Source: Xanthocytophaga flava
Lineage (GTDB): Bacteria > Bacteroidota > Bacteroidia > Cytophagales > 172606-1
Length of the DNA: 64,000 bases
Assembly (NCBI GenBank): GCA_030068525.1
Contig: JASJOS010000010.1
Location: 124,001 to 188,000, forward strand
Reading direction: 5' to 3'
Shown: positions 23,621-31,405 of the stretch, piece by piece
Layout: every line of letters begins with the position of its first letter
Position numbering within the stretch: the stretch's first letter is position 1
The notes under the pieces: model-generated
Told to the model about the DNA's origin: nothing
Databases searched by the model: none
What the model saw: only the letters and a program-made list of their open reading frames with translations
Position numbers and translations under genes: made by a program

Positions 23621-24496
23621 TCAGATTTTATACCAGTTAGTAGGCACTATATAATTTGATCTTTCAGTCTCAATATTTGCCCATTTAGCAGGTGCAATAA
23701 CCTTCTTTCGTTTGTCTGGATTTAGCCAGGCTCCCCACCAACTAAAGGTACTGTTGGCAATTATATGATGTTTACATTTACTCATTAATTGCATATCTCT
23801 ATAGCTTTTATCTCCTTTGTTATGATCAATAATAGTAAAAGGAAACGGTATATTTATATTCTTAATAACCCATGGAATATCATCCGAAAAGAGGAAAAAG
23901 TGAGGATTTTCTACATTTTCTCCTATCCAGCGAATTGCTTTTTCATAATAATCTATGCCACATGTCCCGAAGACTTGTTGATATTCAGGATTTGAAACAT
24001 AATCACCTCGCCGTACATGGAGACTTACTGCGTTTTGCTGCAAAATTGATTCGGAGATAATACGGTTCTGCTGATCCAATGGTTCTTTGAATTGAAGATC
24101 TTTTCTTAGGATTTCTTCAATTTTTTTGAAGTAGGTTTCATTCTGCCAGTATCCATTCAAATAAGCAGATGAATTTACTTTTAAAATATTGGGATCAAAG
24201 TTGAAATGTTTTTCTACTACCACATGTCTTTTGTAATAGGGAAGCAGGGGTTGTATAAGATTTCTATCTAGGCGATGTGTCCAGCGTTGAGTTATTCGGG
24301 TGGTAAGTGCAATATCCTCATCTGTTGCAATATTTTCATTGATAGTAAAATACCTTAGTTCATATTGTCGGATTCCTTTCTTATACCAGGTAATATCTAT
24401 TTTAAAAGGGGTCTGGTGTAATATTGACAGTGTTTTCCCTAAAGCATATTGGAATAACTGATTTCCTAATCCTCCATTTAATCGTACTATAATCAC
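23621..24496 (-). CDS. Alpha-1,2-fucosyltransferase (GT11)
   Basis: The 291-residue protein begins with 'MIIVRLNGGLGNQLFQYALG', the GT11 N-terminal signature. The central 'SLHVRRGDYVSNP' (HxRRxD) motif is conserved in alpha-1,2- and alpha-1,6-fucosyltransferases and binds GDP-fucose. 'DIPWVIKNI' and 'ANSTFSWWGAWLNPDKRKKVIAPAKW' complete the family motifs. The length is that of bacterial FutC/WbsJ-type enzymes. It implies GDP-L-fucose is made by the cell, although the biosynthetic genes (gmd, fcl) are not in the window. It is the first gene of the cluster. Confidence 0.9.
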   Translation of the reverse strand: MIIVRLNGGLGNQLFQYALGKTLSILHQTPFKIDITWYKKGIRQYELRYFTINENIATDEDIALTTRITQRWTHRLDRNLIQPLLPYYKRHVVVEKHFNFDPNILKVNSSAYLNGYWQNETYFKKIEEILRKDLQFKEPLDQQNRIISESILQQNAVSLHVRRGDYVSNPEYQQVFGTCGIDYYEKAIRWIGENVENPHFFLFSDDIPWVIKNINIPFPFTIIDHNKGDKSYRDMQLMSKCKHHIIANSTFSWWGAWLNPDKRKKVIAPAKWANIETERSNYIVPTNWYKI

Positions 24497-24614
24497 TTGG
24501 GTAACTTATATAGATGAAAAGATCTTTCGCGGATTGACCTAAATATGTAAAAGACCTCAGAAAAATAACAACAATATTAACTCCTTATCCGGTTATTTCA
24601 AAATAGATAGATTT

Positions 24615-25247
24615 TCAGAAATACTGCTGATACAAAAAGAAGATGAAAAGCAGCACCCACAAAATGTCAACAAAGTGCCAATATTGAGTGATAAGTAATA
24701 AGCGGAATTGATTGGGAGGATTAACGCTATAAATAAAACTATCAATATAGGTAGTCCGTTTGAGAGCCTGGATTAATAAGATACTAAGAAAGATCAGTCC
24801 ACCTAAAACATGTAGTAAGTGAAGTCCTGATATAATATATAAAAAAGCGCCAGCAGTACTTTTATGGATAACAATACCTTCTTGCAGTAATGTTTGCCAG
24901 CCTATTATCTGAGTAATAATAAAGAGAATACCTAAATCAAGTGTTGCTGCCAGCAACCATTTGTAATGAATAAAACGGTCCTGAATAAACGCTTTGTTTG
25001 CTAGATGGAATGTGATACTACTTAAAATAATAAGACTTGTACTAATCCAGAAGATTGATGGTATATTAAAACTCAGCCATCCTGGTGTGCCTTTACGAAT
25101 GATATATAATATTACAAATAACAAAAAGATCAGGCTACTCCCTCCAAACCCCAGATAGAGCATAAACTGATAGGGATCTTTACGATGTGTAAAGAGGCCT
25201 GGCAGTGAAGGCTTGGCTGCGGATTGTTGCTCTGATTTGTAAGCCAT
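24615..25247 (-). CDS. Haem-copper oxidase subunit III-like protein
   Basis: This 210-residue protein has five predicted membrane segments (~30-50, ~65-85, ~95-118, ~135-160, ~185-205). 'WISTSLIILSSITFHLA', 'SGLHLLHVLGGLIFL' and 'ITQYWHFVDILWVLLFIFFLYQQ' match subunit III of cytochrome c or quinol oxidases; the YWHFVD.VW motif is diagnostic. Bacteroidota often encode several subunit III copies. No subunit I, II or IV gene is next to it, so it probably joins an oxidase encoded elsewhere. The N-terminal ~20 residues are soluble and basic. Confidence 0.85.
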   Translation of the reverse strand: MAYKSEQQSAAKPSLPGLFTHRKDPYQFMLYLGFGGSSLIFLLFVILYIIRKGTPGWLSFNIPSIFWISTSLIILSSITFHLANKAFIQDRFIHYKWLLAATLDLGILFIITQIIGWQTLLQEGIVIHKSTAGAFLYIISGLHLLHVLGGLIFLSILLIQALKRTTYIDSFIYSVNPPNQFRLLLITQYWHFVDILWVLLFIFFLYQQYF

Positions 25248-25346
25248 AGTAAAATCTATTCATGCATGCTACTAAAAGCGATGGGTTTCCAGTTTATTTG
25301 AAACATATTTTTACTTGTATTTGTTGCTCATTCTTGTAAAAATAAA

Positions 25347-25384
25347 AAAACCACAAGATTATTAGAATAAATCTTGTGGTTTTT
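25347..25384 (-). terminator. Rho-independent terminator after ompH-like gene
   Basis: A 14-bp inverted repeat (AAAACCACAAGATT and its complement) is followed on the minus strand by TTTTTTTATTTTT. It is about 45 bp beyond the stop of the OmpH-like gene at 25431 and ends the leftward envelope-biogenesis operon. Confidence 0.85.
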
Positions 25385-25430
25385 GTTTAAAGAGATCTTT
25401 CACTCTTTAGACCCTTCTTCAATACCTGAC

Positions 25431-26024
25431 TTATTTTTTAGGTGTTGTAGTTGGTTTAGTGGTTGCTGGTGTGGTAGCAGGCTTTGTTGTTGCTGGAGTA
25501 GTTGCAGCTTGTGGTTTAGTAGCTTGAAGTTTCTTTACTACCTCATCCGATAAATCATCAGTAGCAGGAGAGTGAAATAATACTTGCTTATCTAACACAT
25601 ATGTATAGCTACCATCTGTTGCAATTTGTTTGATAGCATCTTGAATGCGTTTTTGAATAGGCTCAAATAATTGTTTTTCTTTATTTGAAATTTCACTTTG
25701 TGCAGATTGTTGCTTAATCTGAATTTTTTCTTGTAAGGCTTGCAACTCTTTCTGTGTAGCTGCCTGCATCTGAGGTGTCATACCTTGAAACTTGTCTTCT
25801 GCATCTTTTACTTTTGCCTGAAAATCGTCTGCATCTTTTTTCAATTCTTTATCTTTAATCGCTGCAAATTCACGTAACTGAGCATTGGCTGCTTTTACTT
25901 CGTCCAGCTTTTCCAATACAGATTGAGAATCAACGTAACCAATCTTAAGGTTTTGTGCCTGAGTGATGATGCTTCCTCCCAGTGCCAACAACATCGAAGC
26001 AAGAATAATGAATGTTTTTTTCAT
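25431..26024 (-). CDS. OmpH/Skp family periplasmic chaperone (with Pro/Thr tail)
   Basis: This 197-residue protein has a signal peptide (~1-23, ending AQN). 'LKIGYVDSQSVLEKLDEVKAANAQL' is the start of the Skp fold, followed by a long coiled-coil tentacle (~45-125) and the returning beta-strand 'DGSYTYVLDKQVLFHSPATDDLSDEVVKKL'. The last ~30 residues are a Pro/Thr/Lys repeat absent from normal Skp, encoded by a 27-bp tandem repeat. Skp binds unfolded outer-membrane proteins in the periplasm and hands them to BamA. A second OmpH gene lies just upstream, and BamA before that. Confidence 0.88.
   Translation of the reverse strand: MKKTFIILASMLLALGGSIITQAQNLKIGYVDSQSVLEKLDEVKAANAQLREFAAIKDKELKKDADDFQAKVKDAEDKFQGMTPQMQAATQKELQALQEKIQIKQQSAQSEISNKEKQLFEPIQKRIQDAIKQIATDGSYTYVLDKQVLFHSPATDDLSDEVVKKLQATKPQAATTPATTKPATTPATTKPTTTPKK
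25441..25521 (-). repeat. 27-bp imperfect tandem repeat encoding a Pro/Thr-rich tail
   Basis: Three 27-bp units (25441-25467, 25468-25494, 25495-25521) encode nine-residue repeats of the type ATTKPATTP near the C-terminus of the first OmpH-like protein. The third unit is the most divergent. Such repeats can expand or contract by slippage; the tail is probably disordered. Confidence 0.65.
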
Positions 26025-26131
26025 TGGAAATAAATTAAAATTGAGTGAAAGGGTAATAACTAATTTTAGGTTTAGCGTTTAGTATAAATAAAGATTATTT
26101 GCTGGTTTGGCATTTGTAATTACTGTCTGAC

Positions 26132-26674
26132 CTATTTTTTCTTGTTGGGATTATCGTCTTTATCTCCTAGCCCTAGTTCTTCCAACACATAATCTGAATA
26201 ATCGTGGCGAGGGTCTGCATAGATCATGATGAGATCGGCTGCTTTGTCAAACATAAATTCCAGTTTTCGGGTTTTCACAACTTTATTGACTGCCTCAAAT
26301 ATTTTGTCCCGAAGAGGGGTCATTAGTTCTTTCTTTTTCAGATATAATAATCCTTCCGGACCATATACTTTCTTATTGTAATCCATTGCCTCTTTCCGTT
26401 TATTCTCAATGGATTGTTTTCTTTCCTGGCGCATGGCATCTGTCAACAGGACCTCTTCTGCCCGATAGTCTTGTTCCATTTTATCTATCTCCATCTGCCG
26501 ATCCTTTATTTCTTTCTCCCATTTGGTTGAGGCTGCATCCAGTTCTCCCTGAACTTTCTGTGCATCTGGCATTTTGCTTAAGATATAATCTGTGTCAATA
26601 TAACCAAACTTCTGTGCCAGTACATCTGATGCAACCAATACTGCAAATATGAGACCAAATACTATTTTTCGCAT
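26132..26674 (-). CDS. OmpH/Skp family periplasmic chaperone
   Basis: The 180-residue Skp-like protein has a signal peptide (~1-20, ending LAQ). 'KFGYIDTDYILSKMPDAQKVQGELDAAS' precedes a coiled coil (~45-120). 'FEAVNKVVKTRKLEFMFDKAADLIMIYADPRHDYSDYVL' forms the trimerisation end. The C-terminus is short ('DKDDNPNKKK'). It lies between BamA and the second OmpH, the normal order in Bacteroidota. It should escort outer-membrane proteins across the periplasm. Confidence 0.9.
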   Translation of the reverse strand: MRKIVFGLIFAVLVASDVLAQKFGYIDTDYILSKMPDAQKVQGELDAASTKWEKEIKDRQMEIDKMEQDYRAEEVLLTDAMRQERKQSIENKRKEAMDYNKKVYGPEGLLYLKKKELMTPLRDKIFEAVNKVVKTRKLEFMFDKAADLIMIYADPRHDYSDYVLEELGLGDKDDNPNKKK

Positions 26675-26757
26675 ACGCTTTAAACGGATATTTACGCTTA
26701 TTTATCGAATTAACTAACGTTAACAGCGTATTTTTATTCTACTTTAACTGGTGTTTT

Positions 26758-26799
26758 ATCATAGAAAGTATTTGACCGCAGTCAAATACTTTCTATGAT
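26758..26799 (-). terminator. Perfect 19-bp hairpin just after bamA
   Basis: Arms 26758-26776 and 26781-26799 are perfectly complementary with a 4-nt loop. The hairpin begins 5 bp after the bamA stop. On the bamA strand no U-tract follows (AAAACACC), so it might stabilise the mRNA end or attenuate rather than fully terminate transcription into the two ompH genes. Confidence 0.6.
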
Positions 26800-26804
26800 C
26801 CGTA

Positions 26805-29354
26805 TTAACGGATTTGTTGTCCGATAGAGAATATAAATGTTTTTAAGCCGTTGTTTGACACACCTGGAATAGGATCAAGTCCCTGTCCAAAGTCTATTCC
26901 GATTAATCCAAACGCTGGCATAAATATTCTTGCACCTACTCCAACTGTACGACGCAGGTTAAATGGATTAAACTCTTTGTATGATCCCCAGTTGTTACCA
27001 GCTTCCATAAATCCAAGCATATAAATGGTAGCTGTCTGGCTTGTTGTTACAGGGTAGCGAAGTTCAGTTACATATTTGTTGTAAACAATACCTCCTGTTG
27101 CATTTCCACTGCTATTTAATGGACCTACTTTTTGTTCATCATAGCCACGGAGAGGAATGATATCACGACCTAGCAGGAATCCACCACCCTGCATACCTAC
27201 CATACCAGAACCTCCCAATACGAAACGTTCAAATGGTGTATAACCTACATCTGAACGATAGCGTCCGATAAAGCCCATGTGAGCACGTGTATGCAATACC
27301 AGTTTACCTATCAGACTAATGTTCCACTGTGAGTCAAACATCCATTTATGATACTCTACCAGACGACTGCTCTCACTCGATACTCCCAATGTAGTCCAAG
27401 GTGGAGTAAAAGTAGCACTTAAAGAGATTGAAGATCCACTACGAGGATATTGGAAATCACTGATACTACTACGAGATAGAGTGGCATTGAATGTTACGTT
27501 GTGTGATACACCACTAGGGAAGTTTGTTCCATAATAGGTTTGGCTGTATTGGTTAATGTTATTGTAGATAAGGTAAGACAATGATGTACTCAATGAGAAG
27601 AAATCATCAGGTACTTTTAATCTTTTTGCCAGACCTACTGTGAATGAGGTGATCTGTAATGCACGATAGGATCCGTCAGAAGTTCCTAATCTTGCATAGT
27701 AGTTTTGAAGCGTTTTACCGAAGTTGTTACTATTAATAGAGTGTGAAACACTAAAACTTAAGGTATTCGGTTTTTTACCTCCAAACCATGGCTCACTGAA
27801 CGAGATAGAATAGTTCTGGAATGATTTTCCATTGGCTTGTACCTGTAACGATAAACGTTGTCCATCTCCTTTTGGTACAGGTCGCCACGCCTGACGATCA
27901 AATATCTTTCTACTGGAGAAGTTATTGAATGTCAAGCCTACAGTACCTACAAATCCAACGGCGCCTCCCCAGCCACCAGACAACTGGATCTGATCACTTG
28001 GCTTTTCTTCAACTTGCCATTCAATATCTACAGTTCCATCAGATTGGTTAGGTTGAATGTTTGGAGTGATCTTCTGAGGATCAAAGAATTGCAATGCACC
28101 TAGTTCTTGCTGTGTTCTTAAAATATTCCGGCGACTAAATTTCTGTCCGGGAATTGTACGGAGTTCACGTAATACTACATAGTCACTGGTTTGTGTGTTT
28201 CCTGCTAAGGTTACTTTGTTAATGGTAGCTTGTTCTCCTTCATTTATATGAAGCAATACATCCACAGAGTCATTGACCACTGAAATTTCTTCAGGTTGAA
28301 TATTAAAGAACAAATACCCATAATCCATATACAAAGATGTGATGTCTTCTCCAGTAGGGTTAAATGTAAGGCGTTTCTCCAGTTCTTCTACATTATATAC
28401 GTCGCCTTTTTTGATCTTAAGAATACTTGCAAGTTGTTCATTGGAATATAAATAGTTTCCTTCCCAATATATATTTCGATAGTAGTATTTTTTTCCTTCT
28501 TCTATCTTTAAGTGAATATTGATAGTTTTACTATTGTGAGCAAATACTGTGTCTGAGATAATGCGAAAATCCCGATAACCATTGGAACTATAGAACTTGG
28601 CTAACTTATCTTTATCTTCCTCATATTGAGTTGCAATGTATTTAGAGGGTGTAAAGATGTGGTAGATTTTCTTCTCTTTTGTCTTTTTTAATTTTTTATG
28701 GAGCTTGGCATCTGAGAAAATCGAATTTCCATCAAATTCAATTTCGTGGATCTTCACTTTACGTTTTTTATCTACATTGAAAATGAGAGTTACAGAGTTT
28801 CCAGGAAGACTTGTATCACGTACCTGATTTACTTTCACCACAGTGTTCATGAAGCCTTTATCTACAAAATACTTACGAACTGCCAGTTGTGTGTTTTTGA
28901 TAAGTGCATCTGTAACGATCTTTCCTTTAATTAGTTTGATTTTATCTGTTAATGCGTCACTTTCTCCTTTGCGTATTCCTCTAAAAGAGAACTTTGCTAA
29001 CCTTGCTCGTTCTGTTAGATGGATATTTAACCATATCTTGTCACCTTCAATTTTTGTTGCTTTAATATCAACGTCTCCGACCAGACTTAATGCCCATATT
29101 TTCCGGATAGCTGAACTGATATCATCACCAGGTACAGTAATGCGATCACCAACTTTAAGACCAGAAACGGATATCATAGAATTAGGGTCCAGAAACTGGA
29201 TACCTGTTACTGTGATCTCTGCGATTTCATATTCTTTTGGTCTATTATAGTTAATATCGACATTAGTAGATGTACTACTTCCTGAAGGGGCTATCTGCGA
29301 ATAGGCAGTTACAGCAAAGCAGCAGGAGAAAAACAGAAGAATAATTTTACGCAT
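26805..29354 (-). CDS. bamA: Outer membrane protein assembly factor BamA
   Basis: This 849-residue protein has a signal peptide (~1-20), five POTRA domains (~40-460) and a C-terminal D15/Omp85 beta-barrel (~470-849). Typical pieces are 'YEIAEITVTGIQFLDPNSM', 'FSRRNILRTQQELGALQFFDP' and 'DGTVDIEWQVEEKPSDQIQLSGGWGGAVGFVGTVGL', where the barrel begins. The 'RFVLGGSGMVGMQGG....RGYDE' segment corresponds to the conserved barrel motif (VRGF/Y region, loop 6). It inserts beta-barrel proteins in the outer membrane. The chain ends in Arg rather than the usual aromatic residue. The operon neighbours are uppS and two skp-like genes. Confidence 0.96.
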   Translation of the reverse strand: MRKIILLFFSCCFAVTAYSQIAPSGSSTSTNVDINYNRPKEYEIAEITVTGIQFLDPNSMISVSGLKVGDRITVPGDDISSAIRKIWALSLVGDVDIKATKIEGDKIWLNIHLTERARLAKFSFRGIRKGESDALTDKIKLIKGKIVTDALIKNTQLAVRKYFVDKGFMNTVVKVNQVRDTSLPGNSVTLIFNVDKKRKVKIHEIEFDGNSIFSDAKLHKKLKKTKEKKIYHIFTPSKYIATQYEEDKDKLAKFYSSNGYRDFRIISDTVFAHNSKTINIHLKIEEGKKYYYRNIYWEGNYLYSNEQLASILKIKKGDVYNVEELEKRLTFNPTGEDITSLYMDYGYLFFNIQPEEISVVNDSVDVLLHINEGEQATINKVTLAGNTQTSDYVVLRELRTIPGQKFSRRNILRTQQELGALQFFDPQKITPNIQPNQSDGTVDIEWQVEEKPSDQIQLSGGWGGAVGFVGTVGLTFNNFSSRKIFDRQAWRPVPKGDGQRLSLQVQANGKSFQNYSISFSEPWFGGKKPNTLSFSVSHSINSNNFGKTLQNYYARLGTSDGSYRALQITSFTVGLAKRLKVPDDFFSLSTSLSYLIYNNINQYSQTYYGTNFPSGVSHNVTFNATLSRSSISDFQYPRSGSSISLSATFTPPWTTLGVSSESSRLVEYHKWMFDSQWNISLIGKLVLHTRAHMGFIGRYRSDVGYTPFERFVLGGSGMVGMQGGGFLLGRDIIPLRGYDEQKVGPLNSSGNATGGIVYNKYVTELRYPVTTSQTATIYMLGFMEAGNNWGSYKEFNPFNLRRTVGVGARIFMPAFGLIGIDFGQGLDPIPGVSNNGLKTFIFSIGQQIR

Positions 29355-29495
29355 GATTGTATATAGTAATCTTTGGCTCGTTCGGTCTGTTGCGAGGAGT
29401 ATTATGTATAAATATGAGTATGTTGAGTATATAAGGCCAGCTCGAATTAATTTTGGTTATGTCTGTTTTAGGGACAGTAACTATATATAAGTCAA

Positions 29496-30233
29496 TCAAG
29501 CATTGACTTGCTCGCTGATCTTTCCAAAACGGCGCTCTCTTTGCTGATATGCTAATATTGCTTCATACAGATGTTCTCTTCTGAAATCTGGCCAGAGAGT
29601 ATCACAAATGAATATTTCTGTGTAGGCAATCTGCCATAAAAGAAAGTTACTGATACGCATTTCTCCACTGGTACGAATGAGTAACTCGGGATCAGGTATA
29701 TTTTGGGTGGTTAGGTGCTGGCTGATTACTTGGTCTGTAATTTCATTAACAGATAATTCTCCAGAGGCAACTTTGGTTGAAATTTGCTTGATTGCTTCTG
29801 TAATCTCCCAGCGACCACTATAACTTAGTGCTAAAACTAATGAGAGACCTGTATTTTTGCTGGTTATCTCAATAGCCTCAGCTAATTCTTTTTGACAATT
29901 TTTGGGTAAATTCTGAATGTCTCCAATGGCAAGTAAACGCACATTGTTTTTCATCAGCGTTTCTGTTTCAGAACGTATCGTAGAAACTAACAACTCCATT
30001 AAGGCATTCACTTCAGCTTTAGGACGAGACCAGTTTTCTGTTGAGAATGCATATAAGGTAAGGTACTTAATACCTAGCTCGGCACAGGCTTCTGTTGTAT
30101 CCCGCACGGCTTTGATGGCATTTCTATGCCCAAATACACGCATTGCCCCTTGCTTTTTGGCCCATCGCCCATTGCCATCCATGATAACCGCAATGTGAAG
30201 GGGTAATTTTTCTGTATTAATTTTCTCTTTCAC
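29496..30233 (-). CDS. uppS: Isoprenyl transferase (undecaprenyl diphosphate synthase)
   Basis: The 245-residue cis-prenyltransferase contains 'IAVIMDGNGRWAKKQG' (catalytic Asp in DGNGRWA, ~19-25), 'GHRNAIKAVRDT', 'YLTLYAFSTENWSRP' and 'ELLIRTSGEMRISNFLLWQIAYTEI'. These are all five conserved UppS regions. The 'SYSGRWEI' segment replaces the usual NYGGR, a change I believe is common in Bacteroidota. It makes the C55 carrier lipid for peptidoglycan and other envelope glycans from isopentenyl diphosphate. It lies upstream of bamA in the same orientation. Confidence 0.94.
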   Translation of the reverse strand: MKEKINTEKLPLHIAVIMDGNGRWAKKQGAMRVFGHRNAIKAVRDTTEACAELGIKYLTLYAFSTENWSRPKAEVNALMELLVSTIRSETETLMKNNVRLLAIGDIQNLPKNCQKELAEAIEITSKNTGLSLVLALSYSGRWEITEAIKQISTKVASGELSVNEITDQVISQHLTTQNIPDPELLIRTSGEMRISNFLLWQIAYTEIFICDTLWPDFRREHLYEAILAYQQRERRFGKISEQVNA

Positions 30234-30465
30234 AAATAATTGAAGCTGTGATCCACAAAAACCAGAAATGAACGTTCTGGCTACAATTTGCTAAATCTGA
30301 ATTGAATGAATGACGCAATTTACTAAAATCTACTGATTTACCGGTTTTTTTAAGATTTTTTAACAAATCTTACAATGCGTCTCTGAAATAACTTGTATAC
30401 AAGGATCAGGAAGGGAAAGACTCTGGATATGCTATTTGTGCACAGGGCTGAATGTCAGAATGAAA

Positions 30466-31332
30466 TTAATAAAATTCAGGACATTGAATTTTGTAGAATG
30501 TGTAAGATATAGAGATACCTGTATACAGGTACATATCTTTATTTTTAGGATTACCGTTTTGAGTAGGATTCGTAATATCTGTACCACTTAAATTATCCAG
30601 ATAATCTGTAAATGTCTTTCTGGCGCCAAATTCAACATTTAGATTCCAGTTTTTATATAAAACATATTTCAATCCTACTCCAAACGGAATACTAATTCCC
30701 GACAAAGAGTATGTTGGCTTTTTATTTTCGGCAGGGTCAAAATGAAATAGAGCCAGACCGCCAAATAAATAAGGCGATAAAGGCATACGTTTTATGTTGC
30801 TGCGATAATCCAGGAAATTATATTCCATAGTAACAGATAGTTCCTGCATAGAACTAGTAAAACTTCTCTTTCTTGCCTGTGCCAGTGGATCGTTGTTACG
30901 TTTTTCATCGGAGCCGGAAATACTACCAGCCATTACTGCATATTTGAAACTTACAGCTTTTCCTGGTGTATGACGTAGAAACAATTGTCCTCCTAATTTC
31001 GCGTATCTGGGATCTATATTGGGTAATATATCTCCTTTATATAGCATAGCACCTGCACCGCCACCTACTTCAATATGTTGGGCTTTAACTTTGATACTGG
31101 AAATAAGCAAAACTGCGTATATACTAACCGCTATTTTATACAATTGAGAGTTAATAGAATGTATTGAGTGAAAATGAGCCAACGCTTTACTAAGTTTTGT
31201 GATCAATGAACTATAAGCAAGTTGTTGTGTGTAACCAATTCTGGTCCGACAGATATGCTTCTTTTTGTAAGTTACAACGACAAATCTATCAATAAATTTT
31301 AAGAGCCTATATTTTATTTTCGGTTTATGCAA
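30466..31332 (-). CDS. DUF6089 family outer membrane protein (PorG-like)
   Basis: The C-terminal ~200 residues are a DUF6089 beta-barrel: 'EVGGGAGAMLYKGDILP', 'SPYLFGGLALFHFDPAENKKPTYSLSGISIPFGVGLKYVLYKNWNLNVEFGARKTFTDYLDNLSGT', ending 'KIQCPEFY'. The related Flavobacterium/Porphyromonas protein PorG is part of type IX secretion. ATG 31332 gives a ~65-residue basic extension before a signal-peptide-like stretch ('YKIAVSIYAVLLISSIKVKAQ'). A minus-strand -7 box TAACTTTG overlaps this ATG, so the true start may be TTG 31143 or another internal start. Confidence 0.75.
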   Translation of the reverse strand: MHKPKIKYRLLKFIDRFVVVTYKKKHICRTRIGYTQQLAYSSLITKLSKALAHFHSIHSINSQLYKIAVSIYAVLLISSIKVKAQHIEVGGGAGAMLYKGDILPNIDPRYAKLGGQLFLRHTPGKAVSFKYAVMAGSISGSDEKRNNDPLAQARKRSFTSSMQELSVTMEYNFLDYRSNIKRMPLSPYLFGGLALFHFDPAENKKPTYSLSGISIPFGVGLKYVLYKNWNLNVEFGARKTFTDYLDNLSGTDITNPTQNGNPKNKDMYLYTGISISYTFYKIQCPEFY

Positions 31333-31337
31333 AGTTA
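31330..31337 (-). promoter_or_regulatory. Isolated -7 promoter box TAACTTTG
   Basis: On the minus strand TAACTTTG matches TAnnTTTG and is followed by CA. It overlaps the annotated ATG of the downstream DUF6089 gene; if used, the start codon must lie further inside. A -33 TTTG at the expected distance is not exact (TTTCG). Confidence 0.3.
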
Positions 31338-31346
31338 TAGTATATA

Positions 31347-31392
31347 CTATAAAACGAAAGAGGCCCTTTTGTGGGCCCCTTTCGTTTTATAG
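31347..31392 (-). terminator. Long hairpin between the two DUF6089 genes
   Basis: A 20-bp stem (arms 31347-31366 and 31373-31392, one G-U pair) with a 6-nt loop lies 13 bp after the upstream gene's stop. It has A/T-rich outer stem ends. The minus strand shows no U-run after it, but the internal AAAACGAAAG...CTTTCGTTTT can act as a bidirectional terminator. Confidence 0.7.
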
Positions 31393-31405
31393 CTTATGTT
31401 AATTC

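Noticed and set aside
30392-30403. 12-bp palindrome CTTGTATACAAG upstream of the uppS gene
   Set aside because: A perfect 12-bp palindrome is expected by chance several times in 64 kb, and nothing links it to a regulator.
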